64,000 nucleotides of DNA, from positions 1-64,000 of the forward strand of contig JAQXBF010000015.1 of NCBI GenBank assembly GCA_029252555.1, written 5' to 3'. The notes below the pieces were generated by a model. That model did no database searches and was not told the DNA's origin. It saw nothing but the letters and a program-made list of their open reading frames with translations. Made by a program: the position numbers and the translations under genes. Within the stretch, counting starts at the first letter, position 1, and every line of letters starts with the position of its first letter. The stretch comes from Porticoccaceae bacterium (GTDB lineage Bacteria > Pseudomonadota > Gammaproteobacteria > Pseudomonadales > Porticoccaceae). Of this stretch, positions 48,629 through 58,188 are shown piece by piece.

Positions 48629-49555
48629 ATGACCGCGCCCCATCATCTCTCCACAGGCCCAGAGGAAACCGCAAAACTTCTGCAGCTGGCAACCTATGCC
48701 TCCATTTCAGTGGCATTGATGTTGATAGTGGCCAAATTGATCGCTTGGGGTCTGTCGGACTCAGTGAGCTTACTGGCAACATTAATCGACTCGCTACTGG
48801 ATGCGCTGGCATCACTGATTAACTTAATCGCAGTGCGTCACGCACTTACGCCAGCAGATAAAGAGCATCGCTTTGGTCACGGCAAAGCTGAAGCATTAGC
48901 TGGGTTAAGCCAGTCCATGTTTATTGCTGGCTCCGCAGGTTTTCTTCTGTTAGAGGCGGGCAGAAGGTTTATCAGCCCTATTGCTGTCGAAGCAGTAGGT
49001 ATTGGTATGCTGGTGATGGTTTTTTCTATTTTCGCTACTCTTCTATTGCTTGGCTTCCAGAATCATGTCATTCGCAAAACCAATTCGACCGCCATCCGCG
49101 CCGATGCCCTGCACTACCGTACCGACGTGCTGGTTAACGGCAGTGTGATACTGGCGCTGTGGTTATCTGTGCAAGGCTGGGCTGGCTTCGATGCATTATT
49201 CGCCTGCGCCATCGCCATCTATATTCTCTATAGTGCCTGGGAAATTATTGTTGTCTCCTACGACCATTTGATGGATCGGGAACTCCCAGACGAACAGCGG
49301 GAAGAAATTGCAGAACTGGTGTTGCAACATAGGAGCACTCTGGGCCTGCACGATCTGCGCTCAAGACATTCCGGTACCATGACTTTTATTCAACTGCATT
49401 TGGAGTTGGATGATGATTTATCTTTGCTTGAGGCCCACAAGATATCAGATGAGGTGGAGATGAGTCTGTCAGAAGCTTTTCCCGGCTCGGAGATTATTAT
49501 TCATATCGATCCACAGTCGGTGGTGGGGCATGAGTCGGTGGCAGACTTTAAATAG
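48629..49555 (+). CDS. fieF: cation diffusion facilitator, FieF-like
   Basis: 308 residues with about six membrane helices and a cytoplasmic C-terminal domain (from about 215). The metal site is visible as LIDSLLDA (D..xD in helix 2) and ADALHYRTDVL (HxxxD in helix 5), with DKEHRFGHGKAEALAGL between helices 2 and 3. It exports Zn(II) or Fe(II) against protons. ATG at 48629. Convergent with the TVP38-oxidoreductase gene. Confidence 0.92.
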   Translation: MTAPHHLSTGPEETAKLLQLATYASISVALMLIVAKLIAWGLSDSVSLLATLIDSLLDALASLINLIAVRHALTPADKEHRFGHGKAEALAGLSQSMFIAGSAGFLLLEAGRRFISPIAVEAVGIGMLVMVFSIFATLLLLGFQNHVIRKTNSTAIRADALHYRTDVLVNGSVILALWLSVQGWAGFDALFACAIAIYILYSAWEIIVVSYDHLMDRELPDEQREEIAELVLQHRSTLGLHDLRSRHSGTMTFIQLHLELDDDLSLLEAHKISDEVEMSLSEAFPGSEIIIHIDPQSVVGHESVADFK

Positions 49556-49564
49556 ATTGAGCTG

Positions 49565-51691
49565 TTAGCGGCCTAACTTCCAGCGGTAATATTTCTCCAC
49601 CCAGCGCAATAGCCGCTCTGGGACATGCTTGCGCTTCCACTCCCCGGCCACATATTTATTGGCCTCGCTAAGAGTTGGGTAGCTATGAATGGTGGCAAGA
49701 ATTTTATTTAGGCCGAGGTTATATTTCATCGCTGTCACAAATTCGGTGATTAATTCGCCGGCCTGAGGGCCAAAAATAGTCGCCCCAAGAATACGGTCAC
49801 TACCCGTGGCTGTGAGCACTTTAACCATACCCTTGGCATCGCCGTCTGCAATGGCACGATCTAAATCTGATAGATCATAGGTTGTTACCTCTATCTCGAT
49901 ACCCTGCTCTGCGGCTTGCTTTTCATTGAGACCCACTCGCGCAAGCTGCGGATCGGTGAAAATTACCTCGGGCATTACCCGGTAGTCTGCGGCAAATTTT
50001 TTAAACTGACCAAACAGTGCATTGACTCCGGCAAACCAGGCCTGATGCCCCGCTGCATGGGTGAGCTGATAGGGGCCAGCCACATCACCACAGGCAAAAA
50101 TTGTTGGGCAGCTAGTGCGCAGATACTGATCAACGCTGACCGTGCCATTTTCATTAATTCCGAGGCCTAGCTCCTCTAGACCAAAGCCGGTGGTATTGGC
50201 GCGGCGACCGACGGCCACCAGTACACGGTCAAATTCAACCCTAATATGGTTACTCGCAGGGCTGGAGAGCAATGCGCTGTGGACTGCAGCCTCAGAATTA
50301 AATGATGTCACTCTATAGTTGGTCATTATCTGCACTCCCTCATCATTCAGCTGCTGAGTGACTCTCGCCGCCACATCTGCATCTTCTTTGGGCAGTAGCT
50401 GGGGCATTGCATCGACCAATGTGACCTGGGAACCTAGGCGCTGAAGAGCCTGGGCCATCTCACAGCCAATGGCCCCACCACCCATAACCAGCAGCCTTGG
50501 AGGCAATGTTTGTAGCTGCCACAGATTTTCTGATGTCAGGGGGTCGGCACTGGCTATGCCTGGAATCTTTGGAATAATCGGGCTGGCACCGGTAGCCAGA
50601 ATAATCTTTTCTGCACTTAGGGTACGGCCATCAACCTCCACCTGCCAGGGGCTAATAAACCGAGCCTCCCCCGCAACACAGTGCACGCCCAGGTTAGTAA
50701 AACGCTCAACTGAGTCATGGGGTTCAATCTCTTTTATCACCTCCTGAACCCGGCCCATGACTTTGGCGAAGTCGACCTTAGGGCTGCCTGCATTGATACC
50801 AAACTGGTTGGCGCGCTCAATTTCAACAACGGATTTTGCTGCCCTAATAAGCGCCTTGCTTGGGACACAGCCGGTATTTAAGCAGTCGCCTCCCATCTGC
50901 GCCTTTTCAATAAGCATTACTTTGGCTTTAACAGTGACTGCGATGTAAGCACTTACTAACCCTGCACTACCTGCCCCTACAACAAGAAGGTTGGCGTCAA
51001 ACTTTTTAGGCCGCTTGAAGCCCCTTAGGCCCTTGCGCCGCTTAGCCAGACCAAGAAGCTGGCGGGCGATAAATGGAAAGATCGCCAGCAGTACAAAAGA
51101 AAACACCAATTGCGGGGTTAAAATACCGGCGGTGGAAAATTCTTCAACAGCCCCAAGGCTGGCCCCAGCATTAACAAAGACCACGGTGCCTGCAAGCATG
51201 CCAATCTGGCTGACCCAATAAAAGGTGCGCACCCGAATGGGCATCAGCCCCATCACCAGATTAATCACCCAGAATGGGAATAGAGGTATCAGGCGCAGAC
51301 TAAATAGGTAGAAAGCACCATCTTTTTCCACGCCCTGATTGATAGTGGTCAAATAGCGGGCAAATTTATGCTGTACCCAGTCCTTTAAAATAAAGCGAGA
51401 AACCAGAAAAGCCAGGGTGGCGCCAATGGTGCTGGCGAAAGACACGATTAATATTCCCGCCCAGAGGTCAAATATCATGCCGCCAATAATAGTCAGCAGC
51501 GCAGCGCCAGGCAGAGACAGGCCTGTGGCGGCGATATAGATAAGAAAATAAATCAACGCCGTGAGCTGCGGCTGTTGTTCGTAAAGGTCGCTAAAGAAGC
51601 TGAGAGACAGGTATTGCTGGCCATCTAATATCAGGTAGGCCGCGCCCGCTAAGCCAATTAGTACAATTATTGCAGATTTTGGGGTCGCCAT
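49565..51691 (-). CDS. TVP38/TMEM64 membrane domain fused to FAD disulfide oxidoreductase
   Basis: 708 residues in two parts. Residues 1 to about 220 form a VTT/TVP38-type membrane domain with several helices (LPGAALLTIIGGMIFDLWAG, SRFILKDWVQHKFARY). Residues about 235-700 form a class I pyridine nucleotide-disulfide oxidoreductase: LLVVGAGSAGLVSAYIAVTV (FAD), GGDCLNTGCVPSKALIRAAK (redox Cys pair), VMGGGAIGCEMAQALQRLGS (NAD(P)H) and IHSYPTLSEANKYV (C-terminal His). It resembles mercuric/dihydrolipoyl reductases tethered to the membrane. Substrate unknown; such fusions occur in other bacteria. Confidence 0.88.
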   Translation of the reverse strand: MATPKSAIIVLIGLAGAAYLILDGQQYLSLSFFSDLYEQQPQLTALIYFLIYIAATGLSLPGAALLTIIGGMIFDLWAGILIVSFASTIGATLAFLVSRFILKDWVQHKFARYLTTINQGVEKDGAFYLFSLRLIPLFPFWVINLVMGLMPIRVRTFYWVSQIGMLAGTVVFVNAGASLGAVEEFSTAGILTPQLVFSFVLLAIFPFIARQLLGLAKRRKGLRGFKRPKKFDANLLVVGAGSAGLVSAYIAVTVKAKVMLIEKAQMGGDCLNTGCVPSKALIRAAKSVVEIERANQFGINAGSPKVDFAKVMGRVQEVIKEIEPHDSVERFTNLGVHCVAGEARFISPWQVEVDGRTLSAEKIILATGASPIIPKIPGIASADPLTSENLWQLQTLPPRLLVMGGGAIGCEMAQALQRLGSQVTLVDAMPQLLPKEDADVAARVTQQLNDEGVQIMTNYRVTSFNSEAAVHSALLSSPASNHIRVEFDRVLVAVGRRANTTGFGLEELGLGINENGTVSVDQYLRTSCPTIFACGDVAGPYQLTHAAGHQAWFAGVNALFGQFKKFAADYRVMPEVIFTDPQLARVGLNEKQAAEQGIEIEVTTYDLSDLDRAIADGDAKGMVKVLTATGSDRILGATIFGPQAGELITEFVTAMKYNLGLNKILATIHSYPTLSEANKYVAGEWKRKHVPERLLRWVEKYYRWKLGR

Positions 51692-51865
51692 AACTCACCT
51701 TATCCTATTTGTTATGCACTCAGACCAATTGTGCTCAGCAGTTTGCATAGTCTAAATCTTTCAGGATGATTGTGTATATCGTTTGTTGCGGCCATAAACC
51801 TAATGTTATTATGTCAAAAACAGCGTTTCGCTAAAATAAAACCCAATTACCGGAGACCTATTCCA

Positions 51866-52192
51866 ATGAGCGACAATATTGTTCATGTCACTGACGCTAG
51901 CTTTGAAACTGACGTACTACAATCTGATATTCCTGCACTGGTTGATTTTTGGGCGGAATGGTGTGGCCCATGCAAAATGATAGCGCCCATCCTTGACGAG
52001 ATTTCAGCCGAGTACGCTGGCAAGATCAAAATTTGCAAAGTCGATGTAGACAGCAACCCTGAAACAGCGGCTAAATTTAATGTTCGTGGTATTCCAACTT
52101 TGTTGGTGTTTAAAAATGGTGCTGTTGAAGCAACCAAAGTCGGCGCTCTCTCAAAGGGTCAGCTGACGGAATTTGTTGATACCCAAGTCTAA
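51866..52192 (+). CDS. trxA: thioredoxin 1
   Basis: 108 residues with the active site [17 protein letters not shown] and cis-Pro loop [13 protein letters not shown]. General cytoplasmic disulfide reductase that also supplies electrons to DsbD. The ATG at 51866 with GGAGA upstream is the true start; the ORF extends upstream to 51770 only by chance. The trxA-rho order is conserved in gammaproteobacteria. Confidence 0.97.
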   Translation: MSDNIVHVTDASFETDVLQSDIPALVDFWAEWCGPCKMIAPILDEISAEYAGKIKICKVDVDSNPETAAKFNVRGIPTLLVFKNGAVEATKVGALSKGQLTEFVDTQV

Positions 52193-52199
52193 AGTTTGC

Positions 52200-52230
52200 T
52201 GTGGCCCTGATTACAGGGCCACAAAATTTT
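52200..52230 (+). terminator. rho-independent terminator after trxA
   Basis: TGTGGCCCTG-ATTA-CAGGGCCACA is a perfect ten-pair stem with a four-base loop, followed by AAATTTTCTT. It separates trxA from rho. Confidence 0.88.
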
Positions 52231-52403
52231 CTTGCGCTTTGCTCAACCATCGCTATACTTCGACCATTAATTTCTACTTGTGCCTGTTCTGACGCCCAAC
52301 CCTATTCTTTTTTGTGCCAAATGCGGCTTAACTATACCCAATCAATTTCAAGACTTTTAAGTCACCCAATCCTCTCAATCCTATAGCAATGTAAAACCAT
52401 CTT

Positions 52404-53663
52404 ATGAATCTATCAGAATTAAAACAAAAACCTATCGACGAACTATTGGAAATGACAGCCTCTGCGGGGCTCGACAACCTGGCTCGCTCAAGAAAACAAG
52501 ACATTATCTTTGCCCTGCTCAAGAAGCACGCTAAAAGCGGCGAAGACATTTACGGCGACGGTGTATTAGAGATACTCCCAGACGGCTTCGGCTTTCTCCG
52601 TTCTGCTGGCGCCTCATACCTTGCAGGCCCAGATGACATTTATGTGTCACCCAGCCAGATTCGACGCTTCAACCTGCGCACTGGCGACGGCATTGCCGGT
52701 AAAATTAGGCCGCCTAAAGATGGTGAGCGCTACTTTGCCATGCTCAAGGTTGACGAGATCAACTTCGATGCCCCAGAAAATGCCCGCAACAAAATTCTCT
52801 TTGAAAACCTGACACCATTGTTCCCCGACCAACGTCTGACCCTGGAAGCAGGTAATGGCTCAACGGAAGATTTGACCGGCCGAATTATCGATTTGGTGTC
52901 ACCCATAGGTAAAGGGCAGCGTGGCTTGATTGTTGCACCGCCAAAAGCCGGTAAAACCATTATGATGCAGAATATCGCCCAGTCGATTATTCGCAACAAC
53001 CCCGAGTGTTATATCATCGTGCTGTTGATTGATGAGCGTCCGGAAGAAGTAACAGAAATGCAGCGCACAGTGCGTGGCGAGGTGATTGCTTCAACTTTTG
53101 ATGAGCCACCAAATCGTCATGTTCAGGTTGCCGAGATGGTCATCGAAAAAGCCAAGCGTCTGGTAGAACACAAAAAAGACGTGGTTATTTTGCTCGACTC
53201 CATCACGCGTTTAGCCCGTGCCTACAACACCGTTATTCCATCCTCCGGTAAAGTACTCACCGGTGGTGTTGATGCCCATGCATTAGAAAAGCCCAAGCGT
53301 TTCTTTGGTGCCGCCCGAAATATCGAACATGGTGGCAGCTTGAGTATTATCGCTACTGCGCTGGTTGAGACCGGTTCGAAAATGGATGAAGTGATCTACG
53401 AAGAATTTAAAGGCACAGGTAATATGGAGCTTATTCTGGATCGCAAGATTGCAGAGAAGCGCGTTTACCCGTCTATTAATATTCGTCGTTCTGGTACTCG
53501 TCGTGAAGACTTACTAATGGACGAAGCCGAATTACAGCGGGTATGGATTCTACGTAAACTACTCCACGATATGGAAGATCTCGGCGCAGCGGAATTTATG
53601 GTTGAGAAGCTGAAAGGCTTTAAGAACAACGCCGAATTCTTTGGTGCAATGAAACGCAAATAG
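52404..53663 (+). CDS. rho: transcription termination factor Rho
   Basis: 419 residues, full length. N-terminal RNA-binding part ([46 protein letters not shown]), ATPase core with Walker [16 protein letters not shown] and Walker [18 protein letters not shown], and the C-terminal [12 protein letters not shown]. Hexameric RNA helicase. No lesions. The 211 bases before it contain the trxA terminator and an unassigned leader, in which rho autoregulation could act. Confidence 0.98.
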   Translation: MNLSELKQKPIDELLEMTASAGLDNLARSRKQDIIFALLKKHAKSGEDIYGDGVLEILPDGFGFLRSAGASYLAGPDDIYVSPSQIRRFNLRTGDGIAGKIRPPKDGERYFAMLKVDEINFDAPENARNKILFENLTPLFPDQRLTLEAGNGSTEDLTGRIIDLVSPIGKGQRGLIVAPPKAGKTIMMQNIAQSIIRNNPECYIIVLLIDERPEEVTEMQRTVRGEVIASTFDEPPNRHVQVAEMVIEKAKRLVEHKKDVVILLDSITRLARAYNTVIPSSGKVLTGGVDAHALEKPKRFFGAARNIEHGGSLSIIATALVETGSKMDEVIYEEFKGTGNMELILDRKIAEKRVYPSINIRRSGTRREDLLMDEAELQRVWILRKLLHDMEDLGAAEFMVEKLKGFKNNAEFFGAMKRK

Positions 53664-53727
53664 TGCGCCAAAGATAGTGCATTCTGCGTATCATAATTTC
53701 TAACGCAGTGATCTAGGCTAAAGCCCT

Positions 53728-55200
53728 ATGAAATATTCCGACCTTCGCGAATTTATAGCTTTCCTCGAGCAACGGGGAGAGTTAGTTCGTATAGCCCAAG
53801 AAGTTGACCCCAACCTCGAGATGACCGAAATCAGTGACCGCACTCTTCGTGCCAAAGGTCCTGCACTGCTATTTGAAAACCCTAAGGGCTACGGCACTCC
53901 CGTGCTGTGCAATTTATTTGGCACACCAGAGCGTGTCGCTATGGGTATGGGTCAAGAGAGCGTCAATGCCCTGCGTGATGTGGGCACCCTGCTCGCTTTT
54001 TTAAAGGAACCTGAACCCCCCAAGGGTTTGCGTGATCTATGGGAAAAGCGCCATGACTTTAAGCAGGTGCTCAATATGCCTGTTAAAGAAGTAAGCAAAG
54101 CTCAGTGCCAAGAAATTGTGCTCGAAGGCGATGATGTTGACCTCGATAAACTGCCCATACAAACCTGCTGGCCCGGCGATGTCGGCCCGCTAGTAACCTG
54201 GGCACTGGCCATTACCCGTGGCCCAGAAAAAGAGCGCCAAAATCTTGGCATATACCGCATGCAGAAGATTAGCAAAAATAAATTAATTATGCGCTGGCTC
54301 GCCCATCGGGGCGGTGCTCTAGATTTTCGTGATTTCCAAAAGAAAAACCCGGGCAAGCCCTACCCTGTAGCCATCGCCTTAGGAGCTGACCCAGCGACTA
54401 CATTGGGCGCAGTAACACCGGTACCAGACACATTATCTGAATATGCTTTTGCAGGGTTATTAAGAGGCGAAAAAACTCAGGTAGTAAAATGTATTGGCAG
54501 CGACTTACAGGTACCCGCCAGTGCAGAATATATTCTTGAAGGTTTTTTGCATCCAGGGGAAAAAGCCGAAGAAGGCCCCTTTGGTGATCACACGGGTTAC
54601 TATAATGAAGTGGAGACTTTTCCTGTCTTTACTATCGACCGAATAACCCACCGCAAAGACCCAATTTATCACAGCACCTATACAGGCCGTCCACCAGATG
54701 AGCCTGCGATTTTAGGTGTGGCACTCAATGAAGTGTTTGTGCCAATACTGCAAAAACAGTTTCCGGAAATTGTCGATTTTTATCTTCCACCTGAAGGCTG
54801 CTCCTACCGCTTGGCAGTAGTAAGCATGAAGAAACAATATCCAGGGCATGCCAAGCGCGTGATGATGGGTGTTTGGTCATTCCTACGCCAGTTTATGTAT
54901 ACCAAGTTTGTGATTGTCACTGACGACGATGTGGATGTGCGCAACTGGGAAGATGTAATCTGGGCCATGACCACAAGAATGGATCCTACTCGGGATACCA
55001 TGCTGATTGATAATACTCCCATCGACTATCTCGACTTTGCCTCACCGGTTTCTGGTTTGGGTTCAAAGATGGGTCTTGATGCAACCAACAAAATGCCTGG
55101 CGAAACTAATCGCGAATGGGGTGAGCCTATTGAGATGGACGATGCGGTGAAGCAGCGGGTTGATGCTCTTTGGGATGAGTTGGGTATTCCCTCTAAGTAG
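53728..55200 (+). CDS. ubiD: 4-hydroxy-3-polyprenylbenzoate decarboxylase
   Basis: 490 residues, prenyl-FMN-dependent decarboxylase of ubiquinone synthesis. [20 protein letters not shown] at the start, [23 protein letters not shown] and [20 protein letters not shown], then [19 protein letters not shown] and DPTRDT are UbiD blocks. A UbiX partner should be elsewhere. Works with Coq7 (26393) in the same pathway. Confidence 0.96.
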   Translation: MKYSDLREFIAFLEQRGELVRIAQEVDPNLEMTEISDRTLRAKGPALLFENPKGYGTPVLCNLFGTPERVAMGMGQESVNALRDVGTLLAFLKEPEPPKGLRDLWEKRHDFKQVLNMPVKEVSKAQCQEIVLEGDDVDLDKLPIQTCWPGDVGPLVTWALAITRGPEKERQNLGIYRMQKISKNKLIMRWLAHRGGALDFRDFQKKNPGKPYPVAIALGADPATTLGAVTPVPDTLSEYAFAGLLRGEKTQVVKCIGSDLQVPASAEYILEGFLHPGEKAEEGPFGDHTGYYNEVETFPVFTIDRITHRKDPIYHSTYTGRPPDEPAILGVALNEVFVPILQKQFPEIVDFYLPPEGCSYRLAVVSMKKQYPGHAKRVMMGVWSFLRQFMYTKFVIVTDDDVDVRNWEDVIWAMTTRMDPTRDTMLIDNTPIDYLDFASPVSGLGSKMGLDATNKMPGETNREWGEPIEMDDAVKQRVDALWDELGIPSK

Positions 55201-55382
55201 CTTTCAATAATAAAAAAAGGCTTTTTTTACAAAGCTATAGATTTTTATTTGCAGCTCTATGGTCTTATTAGTCACTTAGCCCTTATAAAAAATCAGTATA
55301 AATTCGATCTAGGCCTTTCTATCTCGAACCAAAGATTTAACGAGCGATAATCCGTTGGATCACACTTGAAAGTTCGCGGACT

Positions 55383-55698
55383 ATTGTTGAGCTCCCTAAA
55401 TACCAGAGCAGAGTCTCAAATTTTCGCAAGGAAGGAGAGAGATCAAGCATCATTAATTACTTGGCTTTTCATTCCCTGTCAGGCGGCATGATGCAAGGAA
55501 CTGCGGGCATACGTAAGTTGCGTTGGTCTGCTCAAGGTAAGCGAATAAGTGGCAGTGTTCGCATTATTTATTATTGTCACAATAACAGTATGTCCCTTTT
55601 TCTTTTAACCCTATTTGGTAAAAGTGAATAGGCCAATCAATGAGCTTGCTAAATTCACCAACCTTTTACTTAAGCATCATGGTGGTTCAAATGACTAA
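55383..55698 (+). pseudogene. decayed HigB/RelE-type toxin gene
   Basis: From 55383 one frame reads TIVELPKY-like sequence, then EGERSSIINYLAFHSLSGG, GTAGIRKLRWSAQGKRISG and RIIYYCHNNSMSLFLLTLFG, the pattern of HigB-2/RelE mRNA-cleaving toxins. It stops at TAG 55629-55631 where relatives read Lys (E-K-A-N). The C-terminal end NELAKFTNLLLKHHGGSND continues in another frame to TAA 55696-55698, overlapping the next gene's ATG as toxin-first pairs do. No ATG, GTG or TTG begins the frame. So start loss, one stop and one frameshift. The 182 bases between ubiD and here show no gene. Confidence 0.7.
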
Positions 55699-55858
55699 CG
55701 CTTTCTCGTGTATTAAGAAGGGTCTCTCTGAAGGTGATGCATTTGCAATGGACAGTTTGGGGAAAGCAGGAAAAGATGCATTCACCTTTAAAACATCTGT
55801 GGCTAATTTTGATTTTTTGAGCGGCCACCCGGGTTATCAGCCAGTGTCTTATTTTTAG
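55691..55858 (+). pseudogene. HigA-like antitoxin remnant
   Basis: The ATG at 55691 overlaps the toxin's end. The product begins MTNAFSCIKKGLSEGDAFA, like the first helix of HigA-family antitoxins, but then has no helix-turn-helix and ends after 55 residues (HPGYQPVSYF). The ORF can be extended upstream to 55640, which only reads toxin sequence in another frame. Probably a truncated or rearranged antitoxin; the C-terminal part is not recognised. Confidence 0.5.
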
Positions 55859-55869
55859 CTTCTCGGGGA

Positions 55870-56013
55870 ATGAAATGGATGCAGCAATATGATGCTCCTG
55901 CTTCAGAAGATAAGGAGCTGGTGTATTACATTGAAGAGTCTCACCGCATCGTGCCTTTGGGTCTCAGCAAGAAAAAACAAAAAGAACTTGGGCTCAACCA
56001 AGAAACTAATTAA
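55870..56013 (+). CDS. 47-residue unrecognised ORF
   Basis: Begins MKWMQQYDAPASEDKELVYY, ends KKKQKELGLNQETN. A GGGGA lies immediately before the ATG, too close for a good ribosome site. Follows the antitoxin remnant by 11 bases. It may be a fragment of a lost gene rather than a working one. Confidence 0.3.
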   Translation: MKWMQQYDAPASEDKELVYYIEESHRIVPLGLSKKKQKELGLNQETN

Positions 56014-56083
56014 TGCATACATCAGTAGAAATTTTTCTCATGAATGGTAGTCTGGTGTTGTACTAACCAGATCACCTATAGAC

Positions 56084-56584
56084 ATGATTACTTATCGATT
56101 GGCCCTAAGGGCCGAACTAGCACAACTCAAGACCTTTCTATTTGAGCACGGCCCCAACCCATGGAATCATTTGCCGGTCGATGGCATTGACTATGAGTTC
56201 GATCTTATCGCTCAAGAAAAAGCGTCTGCACTAATGACTGTTGATGGCGATAAGTTGGTTGGCTTTGCTATTTTTTATCATCCCAAAACACTTCCCGAAA
56301 AATATCTGCAATACAGCGGCTCCGAGTCGGCAGTTTATATTGCTGAGGTGTTGGTGCAAAGACGCTGTAGGAGTCAGGGCATTGGCCATAATTTGCTATC
56401 GTTGATTATTGACCGCGCGCCTGACTTAGGTGCCTCTATGCTATTGATTGACCGCCATGAGGAGAACCTCGCCTCGGCGGGGATGATGCGCAAAGCGGGG
56501 TTTGTAGAGTTAAGTACCTATCTTGACCTGGATCGACGGGACTATGGCAGCCGCAAAACAACCGTTATGGGCTATAGGTTGTAG
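56084..56584 (+). CDS. GNAT-family N-acetyltransferase
   Basis: 166 residues. The acetyl-CoA loop appears as VQRRCRSQGIGHNLLSLI (R/Q-x-x-G-I/G pattern), preceded by AVYIAEVLV and followed by ENLASAGMMRKAGFVEL. Transfers an acetyl group to an unknown amine. ATG at 56084. No operon partner is evident; it is preceded by the toxin-antitoxin graveyard. Confidence 0.87.
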   Translation: MITYRLALRAELAQLKTFLFEHGPNPWNHLPVDGIDYEFDLIAQEKASALMTVDGDKLVGFAIFYHPKTLPEKYLQYSGSESAVYIAEVLVQRRCRSQGIGHNLLSLIIDRAPDLGASMLLIDRHEENLASAGMMRKAGFVELSTYLDLDRRDYGSRKTTVMGYRL

Positions 56585-56697
56585 GCTGTATGCTTGGAGC
56601 GACTAGTTGGAGACTAGCAGTTAACGCGGACTATTCTGTCTTACTGCTGTTATGATTGCCTAAAGTAATAATTAATGGCAGCACCCGGGGAAAGGTT

Positions 56698-58062
56698 ATG
56701 GAACAGTCTAGCAACAAGCCGGCCGTAAAAAACCCATTTCGCCTGCTTACTCAGCGGCGCTTTTTGCCGTTCTTTGTTACTCAGTTCCTTGGTGCGCTTA
56801 ATGACAATTTATTTAAGAATGCCCTGCTGGTAATTGTTGTGAGCACCGCTGTTGCCGGTGCCGATAGCAGCACCAACTTTACGACTAATCTGGCTGCAGG
56901 GCTTTTTATACTGCCCTATTTCCTGTTTTCTACCACTGCTGGTCAACTGGCAGATCGCTATGATAAAGCCTTGCTGATAAGGCGGATTAAGTTTGCTGAA
57001 ATTATTCTGATGGTGGCGGGCTGCTATGCCCTATGGCTTGGTGATGTGAACTGGATGCTGGCTATTCTATTTTTGCTGGGGGTGCAGTCGGCCTTTTTTG
57101 GGCCAATAAAGTATTCTATTATCCCTCAGCACCTCAGCAGCGATGAATTGTTGGCGGGCAATGCTCACGTAGGCATGGGCACCTTTGTTTCTATTCTGCT
57201 GGGTACGCTGATTGGTGGGTGGCTTGTAACTGCTGATCAAGGGCCGATCTATGTAGGCGTGCTGGCCATTGGCTTTGCGATGATTGGCTGGTTATGTAGC
57301 CGACAGATTCCGGATGCTCCGGCAGACAGCACCTCTGGCATTGACAAGTTGAGCCTCAATCCTATTCGTGTAACTGCTCATAATTACAAGCTGGCGCGAG
57401 AAAACTCGATGGTCTTCCATTGTATTTTGGGTATCTCTTGGTTTTGGCTTTATGGCGGTGCGTTTTTAACTCAGGTGCCTAATTTTGCTTTGACAGTGCT
57501 GAAGGGTGACCCCACATTAATTTCTGTTCTGCTTGCCGCATTTATTGTTGGGGTGGCTAAGGGGTCGCTACTGTGCCATCGCTTTTCGAGCGGCAACGTC
57601 GAGCCAGGGTTGGTACCTTTGGGTGGGCTGGGCCTGAGCCTATTCTCGATTGACCTTTACTTCACCTCCAACGCGTACCAAGCAGGGAATCTGCTGACTG
57701 AGGCTATTTTGCCTATGCAATTCTTGGGGCTGGGCACGGGCATACATATTATGCTGGATCTGATGTTTATCGGTATGTTTGGCGGGTTTTTGATAGTGCC
57801 GCTCTACTCTATGATTCAGGAGCGCACCTCTGGTGACAGGCGCGCTCGGGTTATTTCCGTGAATAATATTTTCAATGCGCTTTATATGGTGACTGGCGCG
57901 GTTCTCGGGATTTTGTTTCTAAGTGTTCTGGGTTGGACGATTCCCCAGTTCTTTCTCGCTATAGCCTTGCTCAATATTTTGATGTTGGGGGCTATCTTTT
58001 ACTCTGCTCCAGAATTCATCTATCGATTTAGTGCCTGGATAACCAGCTTAATAAGGTCTTAA
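56698..58062 (+). CDS. MFS transporter, LplT/Aas-type lysophospholipid carrier family
   Basis: About 454 residues with roughly twelve membrane helices. FFVTQFLGALNDNLFKNALL at the first helix, QLADRYDKALLIRR in the first loop and FFGPIKYSIIPQHL resemble LplT and the MFS half of acyltransferase/acyl-ACP synthetase fusions. Here the carrier stands alone. Likely flips lysophospholipid across the inner membrane. The ATG at 56698 has GGGGAAAGG upstream; a TTG-type longer ORF from 56656 is less likely. Confidence 0.85.
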   Translation: MEQSSNKPAVKNPFRLLTQRRFLPFFVTQFLGALNDNLFKNALLVIVVSTAVAGADSSTNFTTNLAAGLFILPYFLFSTTAGQLADRYDKALLIRRIKFAEIILMVAGCYALWLGDVNWMLAILFLLGVQSAFFGPIKYSIIPQHLSSDELLAGNAHVGMGTFVSILLGTLIGGWLVTADQGPIYVGVLAIGFAMIGWLCSRQIPDAPADSTSGIDKLSLNPIRVTAHNYKLARENSMVFHCILGISWFWLYGGAFLTQVPNFALTVLKGDPTLISVLLAAFIVGVAKGSLLCHRFSSGNVEPGLVPLGGLGLSLFSIDLYFTSNAYQAGNLLTEAILPMQFLGLGTGIHIMLDLMFIGMFGGFLIVPLYSMIQERTSGDRRARVISVNNIFNALYMVTGAVLGILFLSVLGWTIPQFFLAIALLNILMLGAIFYSAPEFIYRFSAWITSLIRS

Positions 58063-58188
58063 TAGGCGCCAACAGTAAGCGAATCTGGTTGATTTTAGTG
58101 GGCGTATAAAGTCAACCTTATTAAGAATTGCCCGTTTTATACGCGTCAACACCTAAACAACTCGATACTCACAAAGGTTCAAAGATTC

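Noticed and set aside
55201-55240. Terminator after ubiD
   Set aside because: The A-rich and T-rich runs can pair weakly, but no GC stem of useful length is present.
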